Assembly (NCBI GenBank): GCA_039111635.1
Contig: JBCAQO010000003.1
Coordinates: 3,844,001-3,908,000 of the forward strand
From: Heterobasidion occidentale
Taxonomy: Eukaryota > Basidiomycota > Agaricomycetes > Russulales > Bondarzewiaceae
Length of the DNA: 64,000 nucleotides
Reading direction: 5' to 3'
The notes under the pieces were generated by a model. The model saw nothing but the letters and a program-made list of their open reading frames with translations. It was not told the DNA's origin and made no database searches. Shown here piece by piece: positions 1 to 12,173 of the stretch (positions are counted from its first letter, which is position 1; each line of letters starts with the position of its first letter). Made by a program: the position numbers and the translations under genes.

Positions 1-633
1 ACGATGAGAATCTGTTTTTGGTGTTGTATACTCTGCTGTCGTATTCGTGTATTTACTGCTATGTACAATTGGATTTTCTCGCTTCTCGAGGACTGACCTC
101 GCCTCAAGATTCAAAGGGTGGAAAGTATTGTCGAAGTGCGGACTTATCATACCAATTCAGCCTGTCCCCATGACGCTACAGGAAAATACAGCTACAACCG
201 CAACATTTGGAGACTTGTCTCTCCGAGCGGATGACTTGTTGCCCTTCTCCAGCCTATCTCTTGCAGACTTAGCGTAGTCTGCAAGACCCACAATAGATAT
301 TCACTCAAAGGGGCACACGGCAGCTTCATGGAGCTGTTCCACGGTGATCCCGTCGACTGTGGCGCCTCAGAGTTCGAGGAGAACAAAAAGAAAATCTCTC
401 CGCGATTCTTTGGTTTTTCAATTGATACGTGTCAGGAAAGTAGCCCAGGCAATGCAAATATACCGAAAATAGGCTCGTGAGGATTCCTGCATGAGAGACT
501 GAGGCTTGCCAAGACACAGATAGATTGGCTGGTATACTGGCAAACGTGAGAGTAGATAGCAATCAGCAGAGTAAAATGTACTGTCCGTGCCGATCCTAAA
601 AAGAAAATATCAACTAAGTAGTGTATCAATCTG
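1..633. other. 3' flank of GH92 gene, no gene recognised
   Basis: Short open frames on both strands are no longer than expected by chance, and none carries a motif I recognise. The stretch lies beyond the GH92 stop codon and probably holds its 3' untranslated region and terminator. Confidence 0.5.
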
Positions 634-3600
634 CTACAATTGCAAAGTTTCAGAGGCCCACTCCTGAGGTTTATCGCTCATCTGAAACACGATATCCGCG
701 CCATGTGCGATTTGCTCGTGTGTGATGATGGGATCGCGAAGAGGTTGCCCATTGACAGTCACCGATTCGACATATGCCTTTGTAGTTGCGCCATTGGACG
801 TGATGCGAAGGGGTGCTTTGACTCCGGGCAATCGAATACTTATGCTATCAAACAAAGGCCTATGCGTGCAAAGATGGTCAAGCAGTCTTCACTTCATGAG
901 GACATGGAGACTCACGATCCAATCACATATTCACCCGAGACGGGGTTGACTGGATAGAACCCCATAGCAGTGAAGATATACCACGCGCTCATCTGTCCGC
1001 AGTCTTCGTTCTATAAGAGCGATACCAAACATGAGTCGAGATATCAACACATCGGAAGTAGCTTACTCCAGATAACCCGTCTACGCTATTGTTGTAGTTT
1101 GCGAAAGCAATTTCGCGTAAACGCTCCTGGCCAACGGATGCTGCGCGGGCAAGAGCGTAGAGGTACGGGATGTGATGTGACGGCTGAAAGGAGTGCTTCT
1201 CAGCGTATGAATGCAAAATCTCTGTATCGACTCACCTCATTTGTATGATCGTTGTGTCCTAGTTATCCTGATTGATGAGAAAGCACGCGCAATCATGCAG
1301 CCCACTTACCTCCATCGAAATGCGCTTGCAAGCTGTTCACAAAAGCGGCCCGTCCACCCCTTGCCTCGATAAGCTCATCCATCGCATGCACAACATCAAA
1401 CGAATATGCCCATTTGTCGCCTTCAGTCCAACCCATATCTGCACCCGCCCAGGAACCATCGGCATTCTTGGCTTCCATGAAGTCCGTTTTGTTGTTATAT
1501 ATGGTGAACGGGGCGACCATGGAACGTTGTCGGAAGAACTGCGCATCCTCAGATTTGTTCAGCAAGCCAGCGAGCACGGAGACTGCGAAGTCATCATCTG
1601 TGCAAACGGAAGAGTTCAGAGATGGCCGCAGTAGAATCTGATGAAAAGGCGCATACATGCATAATCCAGTGTCCTCGAGGCGGACTCGGAGTGAATGTTA
1701 TCAGCTACCCAACCTTTCGTATCATACATGGACGAGAGCCCAGCGCGGACTTCATATCCAACGTGTTCTTCTCTGTCGTAGTAACTGCGAAGATGCCCCA
1801 TGTTTGGTGATGATACGCCGACGTGGAAGCTTTACAACGTACGAGATCGTGTCATCGTCAACAGGCGGGACAGTGGCATCTTTATGCACTGCTTCATATG
1901 CCGTATTGATGTCAAAGCCAGTGATGTTCTTGAGGACGGCCTCGGCAATAAGCGAGTCTGCATGGGTCCCAACCTTTGTTGTGCGCAAACCTTGATGATT
2001 TGGGTAGCTTTTAGGGCATAGTGAAGCTTACCATGATATTTGTCTCTGCGAAGTCACAAACCATGAGCTGTACGCAGTCTGAGATGAGCAAACTTGCTCA
2101 CCGACTATATTCTTCCACATTGGTAGCCATCCACCCTAAAAAGAGGTTAGACTTTGATGCGCGCAGCAGCAGCAGTTACACAATGTACCTCCTTGTAGTC
2201 TTGCAACATGCTCTGCACCATGCCGGGAATCCTTTCGGGAGCGAGTAAAATCTGCCAGGCCCAAGCAGCACGGAATGTATCCTACCAAATATCATCAATT
2301 CAATGCAGAGCGCATCTCAAGGGCATGCCTACCCAAATCGAGTACCCGGTGTAGGACTGTCCTTCATGGATGGTGTCATCATATCCAGAATAGTACTTCC
2401 CATCCTCACTTTGCTCGTACGGATACTGTAACCAGTTAGCCAGATCATATTAAGCCCACAGAACATATTGAGCACCTGAAGGCTGTGGAATACAGCGGTG
2501 TAGAGGACAGTCAAATCGTCTTCCGATCCGCCCTCTACTGAGATACGATCCAGCTTCTCAGCCCATTCCGTCCGAGTCTTTTTTGCCGTCTGCTCCAACG
2601 TAGTGGTATCTGGAATTTCAGTATCCAAATTCTTGCGAGCCTGGTCGACGGATATGAAAGATACTCCGATGCGGACATTTACCACGCGTGTATCTGGAGT
2701 GAATGCGGCATACCCGCTGAGCATTGTCCCGTTGGAGCTCGTTTCTCCGACGTGTAGCGTGCCGTTGGTGGCGGTTCCCCAGTTCGTAAAAGGCGCGTCG
2801 AAGCGAGCACAAAAATAGCCGCGAAAGGATGGGGCTGCGTTGGGTCCGATAATGAAATCTTGTCTCTCAGGGTTCGAGCCTGTGATTTCCTGCCTCGATA
2901 GATCGATGATGACCGTGCCGAAGGGGTAAGTGAGATTCGATATGTCTTCGGAGCCCACGACTGAAGGCCGCGTAGCTTCCAGAAGAACATACGGCGCGTT
3001 CGTACCGCTGAACGTGAACCTCAAGTGCCCAACCCGAGAAGCTAGTTGCGAATGATCAGCATTCATTCGATGGAGAGAAGTCAGCCTGCTCACTTGAACT
3101 TTGTTCCGCCACGATCATGCCACCCTCAATCGCTCGCATCTCTGCTTTGTAGTAGCTCGGCGTCAGCACTTCGCTCTCGTGGCTGAAAGCCATCCCTCTC
3201 TGTTCGAAAATGGGCTGCACCTGACCAGCTCCCGGGACCACGACAACTTGGCCACCCTCTCCCATCCAGATAGCCGGTTGATGCGTTCCTTGGAAGCCAT
3301 GAATCGAGGTGTCGGTGTGATTATAAGGTGTCATGGACACATAGTTCTGCCGAGTCTGTGCAACCCATCTTGTCATGGCAAAAGGAGGCGAAGTACTGGG
3401 GATCATCCCTCCTGAGCCATTCGGAGTATCGCCTCCGTTCCCTATTAGTCTGGTTGGGGCCATAAGCATCGGCGCCGGAAAAGGTGATTTTCAGAAACAG
3501 GAAGAACATGGACAATTCTACACCAGATCGAAACAACTATGAGCCGCGCTTCATCCATATGATTATTGCGTGCCGTCTTATGTAGATAGATAGGAAGCAC

Positions 3601-3827
3601 AAAGGGAGGTCCAAGATGTGCACGCACGAAGGAAATGACTGCAAGGATCAGAGATGTACGTACGGATTGACATAATCTACCGCTCTGCTCTTAGGATCCT
3701 GAAATCCCGCAGGTGGCGTGCGGCTGGCGAGCACAGAAAGGACCAGAAGGCATAGCTGCGTTACGGTGGATCTATGTCCAAGATACATGGAATCCAGAGA
3801 CGACAAAAGGTGCATTAAGCCGACCAT
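634..3827 (-). CDS. GH92 alpha-1,2-mannosidase-like glycosidase
   Basis: Predicted secreted exo-mannosidase of glycoside hydrolase family 92, which trims alpha-mannose from glycoproteins or mannans in a Ca-dependent reaction. The ATG at 3827 opens a first exon with a hydrophobic stretch (QLCLLVLSVLA), then AVDYVNP. Joined across a GTACGT intron (acceptor near 3450) this continues as LIGNGGDTPNGSGGMIPST and later GFQGTHQPAIWMGEGG, both typical GH92 N-domain blocks. The barrel domain shows YYSGYDDTIHEGQSYTGYS (about 2330-2410), GWLPMWKNI (about 2110), NADGSWAGADMGWTEGDKWA (about 1400) and EPSHH-type HHIPYLYALA (about 1180). The conserved NEDCGQMSAW block (about 990-1000) holds family catalytic-site residues. 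The last exon ends SETLQL at 634. At least eight short introns separate these blocks and no break was seen. It faces the GH3 gene divergently across 600 bases. Confidence 0.9.
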
Positions 3828-4427
3828 GTTGCGCCTGCAATCGTCTCTACAGTTGGCGCAGGCAGCGGGTCAGATGTCGATGTCGCGTGACGTGGGCGGT
3901 CCGATACACGAGAGCAATGTTAACGAAGGTTATACTGAAATGAGGTGTAGGGCATAAATATGTGTTTGGATCCTGTGAATGTCAAAAGTAGTCAGGGTGA
4001 CATGGATTCTGTAATATCAGACTCACGAGATGGCGAAGCGCTCAGCAACGCAATCACGTGGCCGTGTGTGGCGCTTAACCTCTTTCCCTGAACCTGCCAA
4101 ACTTTCTCGTCCACAGCTGTTATGTTGTTTTTCTACACAATTTCCCGCACAATGTATTCAGACAGAATCTGAATCATTCAACGAGTCGACTATCTATTTC
4201 GTCATTCGAGGCACCCCCATGCTTTCTCAGAGCTCGGACTCGGTGGAAAATTCTCGGGAGGCATCATGAGCGGACCGTCCTGGTTCTTCTCTTCCTCGGC
4301 TGGGTCACCTGCATCATCTTGCAGCATGGAACACTAGTAGGACAATGTATCGCGCCGAAGGAATAAATACATTTGCGGAAAGTGTTCATCGTCCAGCACG
4401 CTCTCTTCCTCGGCTTGTCTTCTGGCA
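3828..4427. promoter_or_regulatory. Shared divergent promoter region, GH92/GH3
   Basis: Six hundred bases lie between the ATG of the GH92 gene (minus) and the ATG of the GH3 gene (plus). Open frames here are short and unconvincing. The region must hold both 5' untranslated regions and promoters. I saw no clear TATA box or named operator. Confidence 0.5.
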
Positions 4428-7400
4428 ATGTGGTTTGTCTTGGCTTCCCTCCTACTATTGCCCTCCACCGTAAGAGCGTCAAAGAAGTCAGCTGATACTC
4501 TCGGCGCTCGTAACGACTTGCACTTTCCCTCGTATGCTCGTGCTACAAACAAGGATGGATCGCTGCCAACTTACAAAAATCCCGAGGCTTCGATTGAGGA
4601 CCGTGTCGCCGACTTGCTTCCGCGCATGACGGTGGAGGAGAAGGTAGCGCAGATGTGAGTGAATTCTATGATCCAGATTGCCTTTTGTGAGAGCGTTAGC
4701 TATGCCCATGAATGTACACCAGACGGCGATGATCCAACCCTCATGTGTCTCAACCGTCAAGCAGAGGACACCAAGTCTTTCTTCAGGTTCCATCAGACCG
4801 CACTCATGCTGAATTTTCAGAATCCAAGGAGACATGAATGGTTGGATGAGCCTGAACGATCCATTAGATGACACAAAAGTCTTCAACCAGTCAGGTCTTG
4901 TAAGTCGGATCTTCATCTCAATGGATCGTATTTATGAGCAAACTCAGGAACAAATGATGGCCACAAAAGCGGGCGCCATCTGGGGTGGATACCTTGTCCC
5001 TTGGGACAAATTCGTTTATGGCGTCTCCGTCGGCCAAAAATACCTCATGGAAAATACGACATTAGGAATACCTGCCATCTTCCAGTCCGAAGGCAAGTCG
5101 CCTGCATATTTCCGATCTCCCAAGGCGAACTCTAACGAGCTTAATGGGCTTCAGGTCTGCATGGCTTCACAAACAACGGGACCATCTGGCCTTCGCCGAT
5201 TGGCCTGGCAGCCTCCTTCAACACGGTTCTTCTGGAAAAGGCTGCCGCGACCATTGCGGATGAAGCCGAAGGGCTTGGCTTCACGCAACTTTTTGCTCCT
5301 GTTCTGGACATGTCACGCGAACTTAGATGGGGGCGTGTAGAAGAAAACTTTGGCGAAGATCCATTTTTGTAAGCATATTCACTGAGGACGTTCTCACTCC
5401 ATTAAATGTTGTTATCGTTTCTAGGACAGGTGAAATGGGTCATGCGTACGTGACCGGCCTACAATCTGGTAGACGTAGGAATGTTAGCTCTACCGCTCAC
5501 GCCCGTATGGCTGCGACCTGTAAACACTTTGCCGCTTTTGGTAGCCCTCAGGGTGGATTGTAAGCTGTGGTCAATCGTCTTTTCTGAAATTCACATCTCA
5601 TACATCCTCTTAGAAACATCGCTCAAGTTAGTGGAGGTGAACGAGAACTACGCACGATATATCTCAAGCCGTTCAACCGTGCATGCGTTGAGAGTTTGAC
5701 CATAATGACAGCCTACTCCAGCTACGACGGGATCCCTGCCATTGCCAACAGTCGTCAGTTTCCTGTTCAATAAATGTTTGCTTCGCAATCTGATGCATTT
5801 CATGGACGCTAGACCTGCTCACCGAGATTGTAAGTACATTATGTCCAACCTGATCTCAGAAGCCTCTTACCAGATGCTTTACAGTTGCGGGAGGAATGGG
5901 GCTACCAATACTATGTCACGTCAGATGCTGGGTCAGTCGATTTGCTCATCAACTTACATGGTACTTGCGACACTCGTGAATGTGCTGCGAAGACAGCCCT
6001 TGAAAATGGCCTAAGCGGTGAGATGGGTGGCGGGACATACACATATCTCACCTTACCCGGTAAGATAGACGTGTCAGTCGCCCGGGATTGTCTGACTTTC
6101 GTGTTTAGATCAAGTGAAGGCTGGCACTGTTGACGTCAAGTATATCGATGAAACTGTCAAGACAATGCTCCGCACAAAGTTTACGCTTGGCCTTTTTGAA
6201 AGTGAGCATGCATGTCATTTCTACTGTTCGCTACGCTTTTTCACATGCTGCAGATCCTTATCCTTATGACAATTATCTAACGACACTTCGCACACCTGAA
6301 ACGCGCAAGTTGCTTCACCAGATGGAGCTTGAGTCGATCGTTCTGCTCGAAAATAAACAGAACATTTTGCCTCTAAACACCAACATCGACTCTGTCGCAT
6401 TGATCGGCCCACAAGTCGATCGTGTTTCCGTATGTTTCGAATATCTCGTGCCTTGGAGCGCCACTCATTGCCTTGTGCATAGTTCGGTGATTACGTCTTC
6501 TTCAACGCATCATTGAATGGGATATCGCCTCTTGCAGGCTTCACCGAATTCCTATCGAACAGCTCTGTCAGGATCAACTACGCGGAGGGCTGCAAGCTCT
6601 GGTCCAATGACCAGTCCGGATTCGATGCCGCGGTGGCGGTCGCTAAACAGTCAGATGTTGCGGTCGTCATGGTCGGCACCTGGTCTCTCGACCAGACGCT
6701 GCTTTGGACGCCTGGAACGAATGCGACAACGGGAGAGCATGTAGACTTGTCTGACCTCGGGCTTGTAGGCGCACAGCTTGCGCTTGTGCAGGCAGTCAAG
6801 TCTACTGGGAAGCCGACAATTGTCGTCTTCGTCAGTGGGAAACCTGTAGCCGAGCCATGGATTCAAATCAGTCAGTGACAAGCTCTGTACCTTTTTTGAC
6901 AAGGTCATATGAAATGTAAACATAGATGCCGATGCTATGATTCAGCAATTTTATCCTGGCGAACTCGGTGGTCTTGCGTTGGCTGAAATTGTTTTTGGTG
7001 CAGCAAACCCGTCAGGTGCCACCAATCTAATTTCTTCTAAATGCATAAGTACTGATGTTTGTTTACTGGACTCCAGGAAAGCTTCCTGTGTCGTTTCCTC
7101 GTAGCGTTGGAACCACCCCGGTCTTTTATAACTACCTCAAGGGTAGCCGTCCTCTCGACCCAGGTCTCATCACAGCCAACGGCTCACTGGTTTTCGGACA
7201 CCAGGTGGGCCGTGCAGCTCTGTTTCTAACTCATCAACATTGACATATCTTTCGAATCGGTCAGTACGTCCTGGACAGCCCTGTTCCTCTATGGAGATTT
7301 GGCCACGGCCTTAGTTACACCACATTCAGATAGTAGGAGTATACATTACCCCTACAGGCGTTCTGAGCTGACTTCCATCTTGTATAGCTCGAATCTGCTA

Positions 7401-7884
7401 CTCTCGAGTTCGACCATCGGAGTCAATGATGACTTCAATGTAACAGTGACCGTGCAGAATACGGGCTCTGTAGACGGCAAGGAGGTCGTCCAGGTAGGCA
7501 TCTGGCTGCGCTGAACTTGGTCACCGGGGTCCATTCTGCATGATACTACCACATATCCTCTTTGCAATCTTGAGGTTTACCTTACCGATGTGGTCAGCTC
7601 TGTCGTAACACCTAATCAAGAACTGGTAGGCTTCCAGAAAGTGGACATCCCGTACGTCTCTTTTGCATATATTGCCTTCTACATCCAATTATTGGGCCCA
7701 TTCTGATCATCGATGGTTTCACTTCAGGGCTGGTACATCCAAGACAGTCAGTATACTTGTGCAGTCCTCGCAGCTCGCTGTGTGGACATTGCAGAACGGG
7801 TGGGTCGTCGAGCCAGGCACCTTCGCAATCAAAGATGGGACGAGCGATCAAACCTTCTTGAACGCCACGCTAACTGTGCAGTGA
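4428..7884 (+). CDS. GH3 beta-glucosidase/beta-xylosidase
   Basis: Predicted secreted family 3 glycoside hydrolase that releases terminal beta-D-glucose or xylose. The ATG at 4428 gives a signal peptide (MWFVLASLLLLPSTVRAS), then RVADLLPRMTVEEKVAQ, the GH3 N-domain start. Further exons give YGVSVGQKYLM, APVLDMSRELRWGRVEENFG, ARMAATCKHFAAFG and MTAYSSYDGIPAIAN. YYVTSDAGSVDLL carries the expected nucleophile Asp of the (S)D(A/W) motif. The C-terminal GH3 domain follows (ESIVLLENKQNILPLN, VVMVGTWSLDQ, FYPGELGGLALAEI), then GKLPVSFPRSVGTTP, RFGHGLSYTTF and a fibronectin-III-like domain (NVTVTVQNTGSVDGKEVVQ) ending NATLTVQ at 7884. About a dozen short introns could be joined in frame (for example the donor at about 4655, and the GTAGGA donor after FRY near 7330). 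Roughly 780 residues, normal for the class. Substrate choice between glucose and xylose cannot be settled here. Confidence 0.9.
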
Positions 7885-8795
7885 AGCCGCTGCGGCCGCT
7901 GCGAGAGCTGCTACGTATGAAGAAGGACGAGGAGACGGACACAGCTGCGTGCAGGTGTTTCTATGGCTCCGTAATCATGGATTACGTTCAACTATGGCAC
8001 AAAACGTGTTTTGGATATGCCTTCACATAATCCGGGTTTATCGTGGTATGAAGCGCCCAACTCCCTTCAAGCACTCAGTTCTCAATAGCCCTAATGTCAA
8101 CATTTGGCTTGAGTCTGCTCTCCCAGATCACAATCGTCCCAAGTCAAATGGCGTAGGCAACTTTTGCCAGTCTTCATTTCTCTGGATATGTAGAGTATGC
8201 GTTGATTTTCTTGATATTTATTTGCCTTTGGAAGAGACGTCTCTTTTCTCTTACACCCTTTCTGGGCCTACCGCTCCATTCCGTCAGTAGAGGCATTGCT
8301 TGCAACAATGGCTCTTTCTCACAAGATGCTTGTTGCCTCCGCGCTCCAAAGTCTGCGAATATCGCTGTTAGAGAGAATCTTCCAGGGAATGGTTTGTCTT
8401 ACATTTTAATTGTTGCGTCGAGACTTTTACCCATAGCACGACCTGTGCTCCCCCAACTTAGTGCTTCAGCTCTTGACCCGCTGACGCTAGTAATATGATC
8501 TCTCAAGCAATCGACATACGTTGACACAGTTAGAAGATGCATCTGGGTCATTGCGCTTGCCCCCCTTCCAATGAGCCCAAAATATCGCTCTCGTTCTTCT
8601 ACAATTATTAATAACGCCCCGGGCCAAATTTCTGACGACAAATTTTCTCGATCACAGGCAGCTACAAAATCGCGTATCATACATAGATGTGAAAAACTGG
8701 TTGAATCGAGGTTCAAAAGACTCGCCATCAATCTTCAGCACTAGAAGTCAGATGAAGGCATAAAGAAACGGATGTTCTATCTCACCGGAAGCTCT
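7885..8795. other. Intergenic, no gene recognised
   Basis: Downstream of GH3. A 110-codon open frame on the minus strand (8399-8731) has no recognisable motif. It could be a chance frame or a downstream exon of the broken ORF that follows. Confidence 0.4.
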
Positions 8796-9464
8796 TCACA
8801 CGTACGAGTCAAGCTTCAGTTTGATCTCTTCCACTATGTTTTCTAATTTATCCTCCTTTCCATTGTCGATGTAGTCTCGGTTGGAGCGTCTCACCGCACG
8901 AGGCAACGGGATGGGGAGGATGCTGCTCAAGTAGACTTCCAAGTCTCCAGAATCAGAGCCCACACTGGAAGGCCATGCAGCCAGGCCGTCAGACCAAAAA
9001 ATGAGACTCGATGAGGTGGAAGGAACTTGCGTGATCTGGGATGTATCGGTGCCCCCACGAACGATGAAGACGCTTTCCTCGCCGTCCTTCAGAGTGAGAG
9101 AGACGCTCTGGGACGGGTCGATGGTGAACACCGATGCCCAGGAGGCACCCTTGTCGTGCTGTTTGAGACTCGTGGTGCGCGCGGTGTTATTAACGAATTT
9201 GACAGTCCGTCCAACACCAAGGGAGCCGAGTGCTGGCGCGCCGCCGAAGATATCCTTGAAGTTGTATCAGTAACGGTTGCCGCCGACAATTGTTTCGCTA
9301 GTACGAGTCAGCGAGGGTAAACTAAGAGGAGATTTGGAATTAATCAACAAACCACGAGGAGGATTTGTAGGTAACGTGAAAATCATACGTTGCACAGACT
9401 GCCAGATCGAAGAATCTGGGAGCCTCTCTCCCTGTATGCGCCGAAACGGATTATTGGGAAACAT
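8796..9464 (-). pseudogene. Unrecognised ORF with in-frame stop, possible pseudogene
   Basis: Reading the minus strand, one frame runs from an ATG at 9464 to SETIVGGNRY, meets TGA at 9267-9269, then continues without another stop as YNFKDIFGGAPALGSLGVGR and on to a tail ending IKLKLDSYV at 8796. The downstream part has protein-like composition: a Ser/Thr/Val-rich beta-type stretch (SVSLTLKDGEESVFIVRGG) and a charged C-terminal helix. I do not recognise the family. The TGA may mark a pseudogene or a missed intron (an acceptor-like ACTAG lies just upstream, but it shifts frame). There is no supporting neighbour. Confidence 0.3.
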
Positions 9465-11071
9465 GGGCGCCTGGACCGGTTATAACAACATTGACGGGAC
9501 ATTGATCGCCAGTGCTATACCATCTGGAAGCAACGAACGCCATTGTGAAGATGGATGGGGAGTTGTGTAGAGGATTGCGGTGGCGAAGTGTGACTGGGCA
9601 GTTGCAGCGTCGACACTCATTGTTTTATGCATCGCGAACAGGTACAAATACACCCGTTTTCTTGATTCAAAACGAGTTGTACACAAGTACCGACATGCTG
9701 AACTGCTCTCGAGACTGTGTCAGTATTGCAGGAACCACTGGCGGTGAGAGAGGCAGGGCTTGGCGCCGACGACTTGGTGCCCGCCGAGATTGGCATCGCG
9801 GCATGTCTTCTGAGTGTCAAATTTACATCCCCGTCTCGATGTTTGTGCGGCCAGTCGCACTCCTGGTATGGCGGCCATGACTCCAAGTGAAACCATCATA
9901 CTTGTCAATGGTAGAGGTAATTCATCCTCTGAGCTCATGCAATTGAGTGCCTCCTGCTAATGCCGCAACGGTTCTACCAGGACTTCAGCACCGGCTCTCA
10001 GACTGAGATTGCGACATCGCGAGTGATTGTATGAGTAGGCTAGGCGGTCTCTGGCCGGTGTGTGTCCGTGAGTGAAACATTTGTATAACTGCCTGTCTTG
10101 CGAGGCACAGGTTCTGACATATCGACGTGTCTGCTGGCAGTACTCAATTGCTGAGTACTTCCTGCCATTACGTCCTGTTCTGCGTTTGGGTGGGGCGAAC
10201 AGTCAGAATCACTTTTGTGCTCCATGGACAGTCTCTAGGGCTCGTCATGAGTCTGTACCAGGTGAGTGTTCCTGGTACGCCGTGTTTTCATCATGAACTT
10301 CGTTCCTAGAAAACGAGCCAATGGGCATTCTGGACAACGAGAGCAGCTGCATGTGATGCCGAAGCTCACAACACGGTCGCACAGAGACCCCGATTATTAG
10401 GGGTGCAATCTAGACAGGCTTGTTGGGCCAATGGGACCTCGCGAAGCTGAAGGCCATGCCGAATGTGAACACCTTCAGGCTCTATGAGCAGGTCGGCAAC
10501 GGGAAGCTCGTACTCGAGCTAGTAGATTAGCGGACTGTTCGGTAGGATTATATCCTTGCAGGGGCACCCACTAATCCCCCGTTCGGCAGTATATGTGTTT
10601 GCTTGCCAAAGTGCAAGGTGTTCAAAGAATCGCGTGGGCTTCTAGATAAATTTAACCCGTTGTTGTATCGGTGCTGTTCTTACAGGAACAATCACAGCCT
10701 GGTACGCTTGAACGTCAAAAATCAGTTTCCGCGAATTTCTTCGGCAATCAGGCGCTGTTATGTGTTTTGGTTTTGCTTAATTTCCTCGTCATACTGAAGT
10801 ATTTTTTTCAAACACGGATCAGAACTGAATACTGAGTACTGAGTACTCACTTAGTACGGTATTCGATCTATGGCCGAGCGATGTTTCCACTGACGGTCGA
10901 CCTGGAAAGGAATCCTACGACCAGCCTCGGATGCTAACCCACCGACGTCATGGAAAATGACACGTGATGACGTCGCCAGTCGCGTCTCCACAGCCCGCGC
11001 GTTTGGCTTATAACTAGCCCGCAGCAAGCGATGGTCTGCGACGCTCGAACGACCTCCTTGCATCTCCATCC
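9465..11071. other. Low-coding region with possible gene relics
   Basis: No intact gene was recognised. A plus-strand piece at about 10415-10530 reads GQWDLAKLKAMPNVNTFRLY and ends VLELVD plus stop. It looks like a real C-terminus but has no usable upstream exon. Minus-strand frames at 9617-9938 are Ser/Ala-rich and unconvincing. The last few hundred bases are the promoter of the gene at 11072; the motif ACGTCATGGAAAATGACACG near 10945 is a palindrome-like stretch of unknown use. Confidence 0.4.
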
Positions 11072-11778
11072 ATGTTTTCTACACAATCACTCAGCGCAGC
11101 CCTTCTGGTCGTCGTGACGGTCAGCGACTGCGCATACGCACAGTACGGATACCCATACAGGAGGCGACATAGTCTAGCTTCAGGCGTCATCGCCGCAATC
11201 GCCATCGGTACGCGACTATCTCGAGCTTCCAGTCTACCTGAAGCAGTACTGACACATCGTGATGCCCAGTCTGCGTCGTCATCCCACTTCTTCTTTGCGC
11301 GCTCGCGATGTGTCTTGTTATGCGTCGCCGGCGTCGTGCAAGTCAGACATCATATGGTGGTAGCGCCACAACACGGCCTCCAGGGCGCTTTGGTCGCTTC
11401 ACTGCCCCATTCCTCGGTCGGCGCGGTGCGCAACCCACTCAAGGCCAGACGGTGCCGCCAAGTGGCTACGCGCAGGGTCCAGGCGCAGGTGCTGGTGCTG
11501 GAGGCTACACGCAGCCATCGGGCGCTGCGCCAGCGGATCAAGCGTCATGGAAGGAAGGAGCACCTCCAGGATACGGCAACACCGTGAGCTCAATCCTTTG
11601 ACGTTCTTCGTGACTGTACTTCAACGCATCTGTTTCTTTAAGTACTCGGCTCCAAGCCAGCCTCCGCCAGCCCATATGAACGTGTGCTGTATTCCATTTC
11701 GCTACCGTGACAGTGTCTAATCTTCTTTCTAAGGGTCAAAACCAACCCTTTGTCGGTGGATTCAAGCAGTCTGTATAA
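11072..11778 (+). CDS. Small single-pass membrane protein with Gly/Pro-rich tail
   Basis: Unrecognised family, but the architecture is clear. Exon 1 gives a signal peptide (MFSTQSLSAALLVVVTVSDC) and a short YGYPYRRR ectodomain. The first intron (GTACGC to CCCAG, ending near 11268) sits inside the membrane helix, which reads VIAAIAIVCVVIPLLLCALA and is followed by a basic stop-transfer cluster (MRRRRRAS). The cytosolic tail is rich in Gly, Pro, Gln and Tyr (GAGAGAGGYTQPSG, PPGYGNT). Two further introns (GTGAGC to TTTAAG; GTGTGC from 11682 to 11733) lead to a last exon GQNQPFVGGFKQSV and stop at 11778. Ignoring the last intron gives an alternative stop at 11720; the spliced form reads more naturally. 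A role in signalling or cell-wall contact is only a guess. Confidence 0.7.
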
Positions 11779-12173
11779 ACGCCTCTCTGTTTCTTTTTTG
11801 TCATCTTTTTTGTCGATTCGTGAAGCGCCTTCGTCACGAAGTCCTGTCAGAACGCACGATTGCATGCTAGCAACCTTATTCCTTCATCCTACGGTGTCTT
11901 CACATATTTATGATCAGGTTATACACGAGCAGACGATGGAGGTTAATGAGTGGATCATAGTACTACCCATCCGATTGTAGCAACATCCCCTTCCGCTTAG
12001 CTTATGAACGCTGCTATATCAATATTCTTCATTGCCCAATATGAAGGGTGTGTAAGACCCTGAAATGGGGTGATATCGCATTCGGCGCTACTCTCTGCGA
12101 AAACCCTCTTCAGTACTATCATCGTCAGGCACCTTGCAGCAGTTCATCAAGAATTTTCCAGTCGCCGACATAC

